DNA from: Pseudoselenomonas ruminantium | GTDB taxonomy: Bacteria > Bacillota > Negativicutes > Selenomonadales > Selenomonadaceae | NCBI GenBank assembly: GCA_002373045.1 | Contig: DFHU01000062.1 | Coordinates: forward strand, 1 to 29,438 | Direction of reading: 5' to 3' | Length of the DNA stretch: 29,438 nt | Shown: piece after piece, positions 1 to 7,180 of the stretch | Layout of the letters: each line of letters begins with the position of its first letter | How positions within the stretch are numbered: position 1 is the first letter of the stretch | The notes under the pieces: generated by a model | What the model saw: the letters and a program-made list of their open reading frames with translations, nothing else | Told to the model about the DNA's origin: nothing | Databases searched by the model: none | Made by a program: the position numbers and the translations under genes

Positions 1-14
1 ATGACGATAGCATT

Positions 15-53
15 ATGTTACACTATTACACCTATTATGTCAATAGGTGTAAT
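15..53 (-). promoter_or_regulatory. Promoter with palindromic operator over the -35 box (site A)
   Basis: On the minus strand, TTGACA (plus positions 38-43) and TAACAT (15-20) are separated by 17 bases, a good sigma-A layout. The -35 lies inside a perfect inverted repeat: arms ATTACACCTATT and AATAGGTGTAAT, 12 bp each, 5 bp spacer (25-53). It points left, so the controlled gene lies outside the window. Two close relatives occur at 2025-2063 and 3172-3210. A repressor bound here would block polymerase; that is inference. Confidence 0.75.
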
Positions 54-83
54 TGAAAATGTTAATTTTTGCTGAAATGTCAT

Positions 84-116
84 CTAAGCAAGATGTTTTT
101 TCCCACCTCCAATTAC
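84..116 (-). pseudogene. Possible remnant of an MnmA C-terminus
   Basis: A frame overlapping the end of the M20 gene reads VIGGGKKHLA and then stops. The intact MnmA in this window ends IIGGGKIFLAN, and both tails are followed by the same type of palindromic promoter. This suggests that an mnmA tail plus promoter was once copied, but the match is only about ten residues and GGAGGTGGG could be a chance ribosome-site-like string. Confidence 0.25.
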
Positions 117-1273
117 CGCTGCAAATAATTCAAGGCGTAATGGATATGCAAATCCGCGGCAATTTCTACCGCCGCTTCTGCCGGAGCCAGCTTCTCACTA
201 TGCAGCACGCGGGCAGAATCAGAACCTTCCTCCGCTACACCTACATGGGCATATACTCCGGGAACATCCCGGAGGTATTCAGCAAAATCATCGGCAGCAA
301 AGCCAAAGACAGGCGCTTCCGAAAGCTGCACCTTGTCTTCGCCGAGCAATTCCACTGCTGTCTTGGTCACTTCCTCCCGAACTGTTTCATCATTGATTAT
401 GGCACGGGCAAAGCAATCATACTCCACTGCCGCCTGCACGCCATAACCGGACGACACCGACTCCGCCAGCTCCGCGATTTTTTCCTTGAGTTTTTGCCGG
501 TTTTCCTCGGAGAACACCCGAAAACTGCCTTCAAGCACAGCGCTGTCAGCGATGATATTATAGGAAGTTCCCGCCTTAAAGGTGCCAATGCCCACATTGA
601 CCGGTTCATCCGGAGGCAGGAGTCTCCCCGACAGTTTGGCGATTTCGCCCACCAGTACCGCTCCTGCCTGCAAGGCATCTTGGCCCAAATGCGGCTTCGA
701 TGTATGGGCTTTCCTGCCTGTAAGAGTTATTCGGAAAAAATCACAGGAGGCCGCATCTTCCCTGCGGGAGAGCACTACCGTTCCCACAGGCACATCCGGG
801 GCAATATGCACGCCAAAAGCCCGATCATAATTTTTGAGCAGGCCCTGCTCCCGGAAAAACTGCGACCCATGACCAAATTCCTCCGCCTGCTGAAAGACCA
901 ACAGTACTGTACCTGCAAAGCTGTCTTTCAGCTCGGCAAGTTTCTTCGCCGCCGCTAACAGCGCCGCCGTATGAATATCATGGCCACAGGCATGCATGAC
1001 ACCCGGATTTATCGATTTATAAGGTAAATCCGTCTGTTCCTCAATGGGCAAAGCATCAATATCCGCCCGCAGGAGAATCGTTCTGCCATTGTCACGGTGC
1101 CCCTTTATCCGCGCAAAGGTTCCGGTTTTCTCCACTTCCTGATATTCTATGCCAAACTCGGTCAATTTTTCCCGAATGAATTTCGCCGTATTGTATTCCT
1201 GATTGCTCAGTTCCGGATGCTGATGCAGCCATCTACGGCATTCCCGGGCAAATCCGCTGTCACAATGAAACAT
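113..1273 (-). CDS. M20 family amidohydrolase (N-acyl amino acid / hippurate hydrolase type)
   Basis: Cytosolic metal-dependent amidohydrolase of 386 residues, expected to remove an acyl or peptidyl group from an amino acid. Visible M20D features are HPELSNQE near residue 19, LRADIDALP near 68, the metal motif HACGHD at 94-99, the catalytic Glu pair EE at 131-132, the dimerisation-domain HTSKPH segment, and a final ligand His in LHSEKL. The ATG at 1273 is chosen because GGGGGAG lies just upstream; an in-frame start 23 codons earlier would run into the preceding gene. It begins 16 bases after the C39-like gene, so the two are probably cotranscribed. Substrate cannot be read from sequence; deacylation of N-acetyl-cysteine-like compounds is one option, given mnmA nearby. 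Confidence 0.88.
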   Translation of the reverse strand: MFHCDSGFARECRRWLHQHPELSNQEYNTAKFIREKLTEFGIEYQEVEKTGTFARIKGHRDNGRTILLRADIDALPIEEQTDLPYKSINPGVMHACGHDIHTAALLAAAKKLAELKDSFAGTVLLVFQQAEEFGHGSQFFREQGLLKNYDRAFGVHIAPDVPVGTVVLSRREDAASCDFFRITLTGRKAHTSKPHLGQDALQAGAVLVGEIAKLSGRLLPPDEPVNVGIGTFKAGTSYNIIADSAVLEGSFRVFSEENRQKLKEKIAELAESVSSGYGVQAAVEYDCFARAIINDETVREEVTKTAVELLGEDKVQLSEAPVFGFAADDFAEYLRDVPGVYAHVGVAEEGSDSARVLHSEKLAPAEAAVEIAADLHIHYALNYLQR

Positions 1274-1289
1274 ATCGCTCCCCCCGTTC

Positions 1290-1910
1290 TCAAATAAAAT
1301 ATTCAATCGTCCGTTCTGCCGTAAGTTTATTGCGGGTATCAAACAGCAGAACCGCCTCCCTCTCCTCTACACGCCCCAAAGCATAAGGCGCAATATTCTC
1401 CCGATTAAAGCAGGAAAAAGGCACCACGCGGTTATAGGACAGTGGCTGCGACAAGGTGAACACTATCTCCTCACCGAACAAATTTTTCTCCATATAATAA
1501 GGATCAAAGAGATAAATCTTCTCCCCATCCCGCTTGGTCAGCAGTACATAATGTTCCCCGTCCATATGCAGGCGCACGACCACCACGCCGCCACGGTTCA
1601 AGGCATCCACCACCAGACTGTTCTCGCCGAAATACACCGCTTTGCCCGAAAGATATTGGCTTTCGATAGGCAAAAGCCCTGCCTCTCCCACACCGGACAG
1701 CCAGCGGGATAAAAACATCATTGCCATGCGGGAAGTGCCGTTTTTGCCGGGCACGCCGCCTTTGCCATAGCAATCCAGCGAATAAATCATGATGTTGCGC
1801 AGGATTTCCGGCTGAATTTCTTCGCGCTCAAACAGATAGGAAATCGCATTGAGCATGGAGGTCGGCCCGCAATCATACTCCGATACCTGATAACGCAAGG
1901 GATTTTTCAT
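1290..1910 (-). CDS. C39-like cysteine peptidase family protein
   Basis: A 206-residue protein with the papain-like C39 arrangement: oxyanion Gln8 and nucleophile Cys14 in the QVSEYDCGPTSM segment, His120 in GEHYVLL, and Asp136 in LFDPYY. These match the Q-C-H-D/N order of C39-type peptidases and related transferases. No transporter domain or signal peptide is present, so it is a stand-alone cytosolic enzyme, not a bacteriocin exporter. GAGGTGG lies seven bases before the chosen ATG at 1910. The M20 gene follows after 16 bases, which suggests successive hydrolysis of a peptide-like compound. A terminator hairpin at 1939-1983 stands between its promoter and its start codon. Confidence 0.75.
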   Translation of the reverse strand: MKNPLRYQVSEYDCGPTSMLNAISYLFEREEIQPEILRNIMIYSLDCYGKGGVPGKNGTSRMAMMFLSRWLSGVGEAGLLPIESQYLSGKAVYFGENSLVVDALNRGGVVVVRLHMDGEHYVLLTKRDGEKIYLFDPYYMEKNLFGEEIVFTLSQPLSYNRVVPFSCFNRENIAPYALGRVEEREAVLLFDTRNKLTAERTIEYFI

Positions 1911-1938
1911 AAAACAGCCACCTCTCATATACACCTAA

Positions 1939-1983
1939 TAAAAAAGAGGTTTTGCACAGAATTCACGTTCTTGCAAAACCTCT
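1939..1983 (-). terminator. Intrinsic terminator / possible attenuator
   Basis: A perfect 12-bp stem, AGAGGTTTTGCA with TGCAAAACCTCT (1972-1983 and 1945-1956), with a 15-base loop, followed on the minus strand by six T. It lies downstream of mnmA but also within the leader of the C39-like/M20 operon, because the promoter at 2025-2063 sits upstream of it. Confidence 0.88.
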
Positions 1984-2024
1984 GGTTATCCAGTCAGTTC
2001 TTTCGTCCACCTAACGATGACCTT

Positions 2025-2063
2025 ATGTTACAAGATTACGCCCATTATGTCAATAGGCTTAAT
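2025..2063 (-). promoter_or_regulatory. Promoter with palindromic operator (site B), for the C39-like/M20 operon
   Basis: TTGACA (2048-2053) and TAACAT (2025-2030) are spaced by 17 bases on the minus strand. The -35 sits in an imperfect palindrome (2035-2063): ATTAAGCCTATT and AATGGGCGTAAT around GACAT, ten of twelve positions paired. It begins two bases after the mnmA stop. Similarity to site A extends through the -10 and beyond (TAACATAA, then ATCGT). Confidence 0.72.
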
Positions 2064-2064
2064 C

Positions 2065-3129
2065 TTAATTTGCCAAAAATATTTTCCCACCGCCAATAAT
2101 ATGGCCCTGCTCATCGTAAAATACCGCCGACTGGCCCGGTGCCGGAGCGCGGACAGGCTCGGCGAAGTTTATCTTTATTTGGTCGTCAGCGATGCGCTGC
2201 AAGTTGGCCGCCACGCCTGCATGGTGGTAGCGTATCTTTACCTGCGCTGAAACATCTTCGCCTTCTACAACCTCACGCGACATAAAGCACAGGTCTTTAC
2301 AGAAAACGTCCTGCGTATACAGACCTTCCTCACCACTGATTACGACTTCATTGGCGGCTGCACGTATCTCCTTGACATAAGCAGGATAACCTAACGCCAG
2401 CCCCAGGCCTTTCCGCTGACCGACGGTATAATGAATGATTCCCTTGTGCTGTCCCAAGACCTTGCCCGTTTCATCGACAAAATTTCCTGTCATCGTCAAA
2501 TCTTTGTCACTATATTCTTCAATATAATCGGTATAGCTACCCTCCGTGACAAAGCAGATTTCCTGTGAGTCTTCCTTATCCGCCACATTGAGCCCTGCCT
2601 TGCGGGCAATGTCCCGCACCTCAGCTTTGGTCAACCTCCCCAAGGGCAAAATGGTACGCGCGAGCTGTGCCTGCGTGAGTTTGTAGAGCATATAGGACTG
2701 GTCTTTCTGCTTATCTGCGCCCGCCCGCAGGGTATAGCGGCCATTTTCCAGCCGCTCAATGATGGCATAGTGACCGGTAGCCACATAATCTGCCCGCATA
2801 TGCGCCGCCACGCTTAACAGCTGCTCCCACTTCACATAGCGGTTGCATTCCACACAGGGGTTGGGTGTGCGCCCCGCTTCATAATCCGCCACAAAGGGCT
2901 TCGTCACATAATCATGGAAACACGCCACGGTATTCCAGGGATAATAGGCAATGCCCAAAATATCTGCCGTCCGGGCGGCTTCATCTATCTCGCAACACTT
3001 GCTGCTGCCACTCTCCCACGATTTCAACGTGATGCCAATGACCTCGAAACCTGCCGCCTTCAGCAAATATGCCGTCACTGCACTGTCCACTCCGCCGGAC
3101 ATCCCTACAATTACCTTGCCTCTGCTCAT
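2065..3129 (-). CDS. mnmA: tRNA-specific 2-thiouridylase MnmA
   Basis: Transfers sulfur to uridine 34 of tRNA-Lys, Glu and Gln using ATP and a persulfide relayed from a cysteine desulfurase. The 354-residue length is normal. Visible: PP-loop ATP site SGGVDS (11-16), catalytic Cys92 in NPCVECN, the second catalytic Cys192 in SQEICFV, the TVGQRKGLG segment, and the C-terminal barrel ending IIGGGK. The start at 3129 is preferred to two upstream ATGs because TGAGG lies six bases before it and because the promoter -10 at 3172-3177 leaves a leader of about 36 bases. Transcribed alone, unlike the common iscR-iscS-mnmA arrangement; no desulfurase is nearby. Confidence 0.96.
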   Translation of the reverse strand: MSRGKVIVGMSGGVDSAVTAYLLKAAGFEVIGITLKSWESGSSKCCEIDEAARTADILGIAYYPWNTVACFHDYVTKPFVADYEAGRTPNPCVECNRYVKWEQLLSVAAHMRADYVATGHYAIIERLENGRYTLRAGADKQKDQSYMLYKLTQAQLARTILPLGRLTKAEVRDIARKAGLNVADKEDSQEICFVTEGSYTDYIEEYSDKDLTMTGNFVDETGKVLGQHKGIIHYTVGQRKGLGLALGYPAYVKEIRAAANEVVISGEEGLYTQDVFCKDLCFMSREVVEGEDVSAQVKIRYHHAGVAANLQRIADDQIKINFAEPVRAPAPGQSAVFYDEQGHIIGGGKIFLAN

Positions 3130-3171
3130 CACAAACCTCATCTTCCTCACAAATATAACACTCAACAAACA

Positions 3172-3210
3172 ATGGTATAGTATTAAGCCTAGTATGTCAA
3201 TGGGTTATAA
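3172..3210 (-). promoter_or_regulatory. mnmA promoter with palindrome-like operator (site C)
   Basis: TTGACA (3195-3200), 17-base spacer and TACCAT (3172-3177) on the minus strand. The core CCCATTGACATACTAGG matches sites A and B, though the outer arms (3182-3193, 3199-3210) are weakly paired. It correctly predicts a short leader before the chosen mnmA start. Confidence 0.68.
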
Positions 3211-3236
3211 CGATAGATATTTTTGGAAAGGAGCAA

Positions 3237-3371
3237 ATGCCAATGATTAACTTCACAGTCTCCGCTGCTTGTTTTGCAAAATTTCATCCAGTGCTTATGT
3301 TAATAGCCATTTTCACCGATAATACTATGTGTAGAGTTTTCACTGCAAGGGGTGTATTGCGTGATTATTGA
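3237..3371 (+). CDS. Small ORF, unknown (44 residues)
   Basis: An ATG follows AAGGAG at a five-base spacing, and the frame begins MPMINFTVSAACFAK, then a hydrophobic stretch VLMLIAIF. No family is recognised. Downstream, in another frame, an open segment ending VGEGGDFLGR stops at 3453, so this 3211-3483 stretch could be a decayed gene or simply non-coding. Apart from this, nothing else is seen between the mnmA promoter and the gene at 3484. Confidence 0.2.
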   Translation: MPMINFTVSAACFAKFHPVLMLIAIFTDNTMCRVFTARGVLRDY

Positions 3372-3483
3372 TGGTGCGAAAAACAGCTGTATTGACTTTA
3401 GCAAGTCTGTTGGAAAGAAAGTGGGCGAAGGTGGGGATTTCCTTGGCCGATAACATTGCCGGTGGCAACATTTCAAAGCGCTT

Positions 3484-3732
3484 ATGAACAAATTTTCACC
3501 AGCAGAGAACGAACCTGCGGCGCCTGTGGCAGAAAAAAGCGACCAAATCGCCGAAATCCGGCAGGAAATTGCAAAGGCCGTGGCGATATTTCGCCGCGAT
3601 TATCAGGCCGCTACCAAAGAAAAGGACTTGCCGCAAATCTGTCTGGATACCTACGATGCCATAATGTCCGGTCTTGACAAGCTCCAAGCCGAATATACAG
3701 AACAGAACGCGGCAACGGAAAAATCCGCATGA
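3484..3732 (+). CDS. Small hypothetical protein (82 residues)
   Basis: Charged, soluble and probably helical: IAEIRQEIAKAVAIFRRDY and LDKLQAEYTEQ read as amphipathic helices. No signal peptide, membrane segment or recognised domain. The ATG at 3484 is the only good start after a stop at 3451-3453, but the ribosome site is weak. It ends 22 bases before the next gene, which has a strong AGGAGG, so the two likely form a plus-strand unit. Orientation is opposite to most of the window. Function unknown. Confidence 0.6.
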   Translation: MNKFSPAENEPAAPVAEKSDQIAEIRQEIAKAVAIFRRDYQAATKEKDLPQICLDTYDAIMSGLDKLQAEYTEQNAATEKSA

Positions 3733-3754
3733 TTTTTACAAGGAGGGAAAAACT

Positions 3755-5135
3755 ATGCTTATTGGACGAGCTGCGGATGGCAGCAACCTGAATGTCAGTG
3801 CTGCCGTTGATACGGGAAAGGCCGTACAGCAACAACGTGAAAATGACCAGCAAACAGCCGAAGCCCCGGCCTATCAGGTGGAATTGAGCGGAGCAAAGGA
3901 AAGCTACAAGAGCCATTGGGTAGAAAAAGGCAATACCGCTTACCTGCTCCATCATGCAGACCAGAGTCTTGAAGATGAACTGGCCGAAATGCAAGCTGGC
4001 ATTGACGAAATCCTGTCCCGGCCAAGAAACGGGATTATCAAAAGCGCCAATGCCTCATTGGATAATTTACCCGACAATATTGAAAGGATAGACCTTAGCA
4101 CCCTGCCTAAAGAGGAACTTACACCAGAATTAAAAGCTGCCATGGCCGAACTTGACCGAATTCCCCCTCCTTGGGCCAATATCAAAATAGACATTACGCC
4201 CCGTCCCGACATCACCACGATAAAAAGCCAGCATTATACCTGGACATTTGCCGATGGGCTAAAGGAAAATACCGCCATCAACAAAGCCGTAGATGTGCAA
4301 GCTACCTCGGATAAACTGCAAAACACCTTAAAGCAGGATATTACCGACAAAACCCTATGCCAGCTATTCCGAAGCCTATGATATGCTCAAGGACAAAAAC
4401 GTCAGCGTGGATACTTATGCCCAAGCCGGAGACACCATCCTGCAAGGCTACAAGGAAATTTCCGGCGGTCTGTTTGGCAAGCTGGCCAGCCAGCTCAACG
4501 ATTACGCCAAAAACTTCGGCAAGGACGACAAATTCTTTGACGATATTAAAACAGCCTTTGACGTAATCACCGGTGATACTCCGGACAAAAATCCCCTGCT
4601 GAAACAGGTTGAAAAAATGGTTCGCTATGTACAGGGCGGCGGTGAGCTCGATATCAAGGACAAAAAATATGAAGAAGATGTCGAAGCCGCTATCGCCAAG
4701 GCCTACAAAAAGAAAAGCAACGCCAAGAACGTAGAGCCGGATAAACGAAAAACACCGGAAGCGGCCTTCAAGACCGATACTTCCTACCTGGACAACCTGC
4801 GCCAGCAGTTAGAGCAGACTTCGGAAATGCTGGATAAGATGACCGCTGACCACGAAGACGAGGAAAAACACAAAACCAAGACAGCCCGTGATGTATTGGA
4901 CAGCCGCCCGCCGGAGGACAGTTTCGATATGGACTTCCATCAACGGCTGGCTCATGTAGACGACCGCAATCCCACCATCACCGATACCTCCCATGGCATT
5001 TTCAATCACAAAAAGCCTGTTGATGCGCTGTCGGAAGATGACACCAACGAACTTGCCACCTTGCAGGCAGGCTGGCTGGACTATGTCAAAAATCACAATC
5101 TTATTGATGCGGGCAAAGTAACCCATAATTTCTAA
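3755..5135 (+). pseudogene. Frameshifted gene for a large hypothetical protein
   Basis: Two adjoining frames together give a protein of about 459 residues. The first starts at ATG 3755, eight bases after AGGAGG, and stops at 4379-4381. The second is open before 4383, reading ASYSEAYDMLKDK, and ends at 5135. Removing one C from the CCC at 4353-4355 joins them smoothly as DKTYASYSEAYDML. The product is hydrophilic, rich in Lys, Asp and Glu, with predicted helices around DYLDNLRQQLEQ-like stretches near residue 360 and no signal peptide or membrane segment. No family is recognised. It may be a real mutation, a sequencing error, or recoding; no standard slippery heptamer is seen. Confidence 0.7.
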
Positions 5136-5145
5136 ACCGCATAAT

Positions 5146-5205
5146 AAAGCGGGCGGCTGACCGGTCAAATCAAATTGACCAGTCAAGCCGTCCGCGCTTG
5201 TCTTT
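5146..5205. terminator. Convergent terminator
   Basis: A long stem (AAGCGGGCGGCT then GACCGGTCAA pairing with TTGACCAGTC then AAGCCGTCCGCGCTT, small mismatches) between convergent genes. The T-richer exit (GTCTTTATT) is on the plus side, so it best serves the 3484-5135 unit, but it can fold on both strands. Confidence 0.7.
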
Positions 5206-5590
5206 ATTCATGAATTTCTATGGGGAGCCCATCTGGGTCATGGAAGAATGTCATCTTTTCCCTGGTAAAGGTATCACAGCGTACCGGTTCTGTCTCAACG
5301 CCCAAGGCATTTAATTCACGAACTGTATCGTCCACGGAATCCACACGGAAAGCCAAATGCCGGAGGCCATAGGCCTCTTTGCCCGGCCAGCCTGCCCGAG
5401 GCGGGCAGCCCTCTTTGATAAAGAGTTCCAGCTCCGCATCTGCCAGCCGCAGGTCAATTTTCCAATCCTGCTGCTCCTCGCGGTAATTTTCCCGAATTAC
5501 CGCAAAGCCCAGAATATCCACATAAAAATGCCTGCTCCGCTCATAGTTGCTGCCGATAATGGCCACATGATGGATGTGTTTCAGGTTCAT
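5204..5590 (-). CDS. gloA2: YaeR/SMU1112c-family VOC metalloprotein (glyoxalase I-like)
   Basis: A 128-residue single vicinal-oxygen-chelate unit closely matching YaeR: HHVAIIGSNYERSRHFY at the N-terminus, DWKIDLRL in the middle, GLRHLAFRVD, and FFHDPDGLPIEIHE at the end. Likely metal ligands are His8, a central Glu, His in LRHLAF and the terminal IEIHE Glu. Family members resemble glyoxalase I but their reaction is not settled. It starts one base after the stop of the 5592-6035 gene, so they are cotranscribed and probably translationally coupled. Confidence 0.85.
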   Translation of the reverse strand: MNLKHIHHVAIIGSNYERSRHFYVDILGFAVIRENYREEQQDWKIDLRLADAELELFIKEGCPPRAGWPGKEAYGLRHLAFRVDSVDDTVRELNALGVETEPVRCDTFTREKMTFFHDPDGLPIEIHE

Positions 5591-5591
5591 A

Positions 5592-6035
5592 TTACCAAAT
5601 TTCTTTCATCCAGCTGCGATAATTTTCTTCGAGGAACTTAATCAGCACATCAAACATGCCATAGATTTCATCGCCCAATTCGGAGAAATCTTTTTCCTCC
5701 TTGCCGGGAGTCAGCAGGCAAACATCGAGAATCAATGCGCCCGTCTGGTCAAAATACATCTTGAACGGCTTATATTTCATATTCTGCTCACTGGCCATGC
5801 GCAGAACTTTAAGCTCATTTTCTTCCGTGAGCGCCTTAGGCGAAATCTGCACGCGAATCATGGAGAATACGCTGTCATCCAAAAGCACCAGCGTGGGCAG
5901 CTGCTGTCCTTCCACCACAATGTGGGAACGATAAACCACCGTATTCTGGGCATCATCAGCTACTTCTTCCACCTGAAAGGCTTCAATTTTCTTTTCTTCC
6001 AGATACTTGTTGAAAACTTCTGCTTTGATATTCAT
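5592..6035 (-). CDS. Conserved hypothetical protein (147 residues)
   Basis: Soluble alpha/beta protein starting MNIKAEVFNKYLEEKKIEAF and ending in an acidic helix (LIKFLEENYRSWMKEIW). The pattern, a helix, then strands carrying VVYRSHIVVEG and LVLLDDSVFSMIRVQ, then a helix, recalls YbjN/secretion-chaperone-like folds, but this is only a resemblance. AAGGAGCTG precedes the ATG and is itself part of the terminator hairpin at 6036-6102. Coupled to the VOC gene downstream. Confidence 0.72.
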   Translation of the reverse strand: MNIKAEVFNKYLEEKKIEAFQVEEVADDAQNTVVYRSHIVVEGQQLPTLVLLDDSVFSMIRVQISPKALTEENELKVLRMASEQNMKYKPFKMYFDQTGALILDVCLLTPGKEEKDFSELGDEIYGMFDVLIKFLEENYRSWMKEIW

Positions 6036-6102
6036 AAAAAAACAGCTCCTTTTATTGATCTCTTATCCATACTATAGATTATTCAACAAAAGAGCTGTTT
6101 TT
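6036..6102 (-). terminator. Terminator of potABCD that contains the next gene's ribosome site
   Basis: Minus-strand arms AAAAACAGCTCTTTTGTTG (6084-6102) and CAATAAAAGGAGCTGTTTTT (6038-6057) form about 18 pairs with one bulge and one mismatch, followed by T residues that run straight into the ATG of the 5592-6035 gene. The right arm holds that gene's AAGGAG, so the folded hairpin would both end pot transcription and hide the ribosome site. Confidence 0.8.
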
Positions 6103-6112
6103 CCTTCTTTAT

Positions 6113-7180
6113 TTATTCAACTTTAACTTGCAGCCAAAGTTTTGTATAGAGTTTATCCAAAGCCTCGCCTAAATAGCTGTAAGATTCCTGGCCTTTATAA
6201 ACGTTTTCGGGTGGAAAGGCCGTATCGACATACTCGCCCAAATCTTCTTCCACCAGTTCCCGCACCGCAGTATTCGGTGTCGAGTAACCCAATTCCTCGA
6301 AGTTCGCCGCCGCAATATCGGGACGGCACATATAGTCGATGAATTTATGGGCGTTTTCCACATGGCGGGCATTTTTCGGAATGACCCAGCCATCTATCCA
6401 GACATTCGTACCTTCCTTGGGTGCGGGCTGGAAACGCAAATCCGGATTGGATTTCATCAGATTGATGGCTTCACCGGAAAAGATAACCCCCAAAGCCGCT
6501 TCGCCGGAACTCAGCTTATCGCGGATATCGTCTACGCCATAGGCCTGCACCAATGGTTTCTGCTGAATCAGCATATCCCTTGCCGCCATGAGTTCGTCCT
6601 CATTTACGGTATTCATGGAATAGCCCAGAATCCGCAGGGGAATCATAATCGCATCCCGGGCAGAATCCTGCATAAGGATACTGTCCTTGTACTTTTCATC
6701 CCAAAGGATTTTCCAGCTGTCTACCGGCTCATGTACCATTTTCGTATTGTACATGATGCCCACCGTTCCCCAGCAGTAGGGAACGGTATATTTGCCTTCC
6801 CGGTCAAAGACACGTGACTGGTCAAAAAAGTCCTGACCGATATTGGCCCGGGCATTGGGCAGCTGGCTGAAGTCCAATGGCTGCAGGAGGTTATTGTGAA
6901 TCAGTTTGTTAATCATGTAATCGGAAGGACAGAGCACATCATAGGCCTCTGCGCCTTCGGCAATGCGGGGATACATACTCTCGTTGGTGTCGTATTCATC
7001 GAGCACCACCTTGATGCCGGTTTCTTCCTCAAACTGCTTGATGACATCTTCACTTAAATAATCCCCCCAGCTGTAGACATAGAGCACATCTGCACCCTCG
7101 TCTTCTTCCTCGGCAAACATATCGCAGCCGGCCATTAGGAAAGTGGATAGCAGCAATAGAACCAACCAAAATTTTTTCAT
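6113..7180 (-). CDS. potD: Spermidine/putrescine ABC transporter substrate-binding lipoprotein PotD
   Basis: A 355-residue polyamine-binding protein anchored outside the membrane. Signal sequence MKKFWLVLLLLSTFLMAGC with lipobox MAGC (Cys19), then an acidic linker and the PotD opening LYVYSWGDYLSEDVIKQFEE. Typical binding-cleft strings include CPSDYMI, PYCWGTVGIMYN, SGEA, and IDGWVIPKNA. It overlaps potC by four bases (ATGA). It is the last gene of potABCD and is followed by a strong hairpin. Polyamine specificity (spermidine versus putrescine) is not readable here. Confidence 0.95.
   Translation of the reverse strand: MKKFWLVLLLLSTFLMAGCDMFAEEEDEGADVLYVYSWGDYLSEDVIKQFEEETGIKVVLDEYDTNESMYPRIAEGAEAYDVLCPSDYMINKLIHNNLLQPLDFSQLPNARANIGQDFFDQSRVFDREGKYTVPYCWGTVGIMYNTKMVHEPVDSWKILWDEKYKDSILMQDSARDAIMIPLRILGYSMNTVNEDELMAARDMLIQQKPLVQAYGVDDIRDKLSSGEAALGVIFSGEAINLMKSNPDLRFQPAPKEGTNVWIDGWVIPKNARHVENAHKFIDYMCRPDIAAANFEELGYSTPNTAVRELVEEDLGEYVDTAFPPENVYKGQESYSYLGEALDKLYTKLWLQVKVE

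Noticed and set aside
53..958. 301-codon plus-strand open frame across the M20 gene
   Set aside because: Antisense shadow: the minus frame has the M20 catalytic motifs and a ribosome site, and the plus product is Arg/His/Phe-rich nonsense.
3446..3453. GCCGATAA, identical to a sigma-28 -10 element, upstream of the 3484 gene
   Set aside because: No TAAA-type -35 lies about 15 bases upstream, so it is probably chance.
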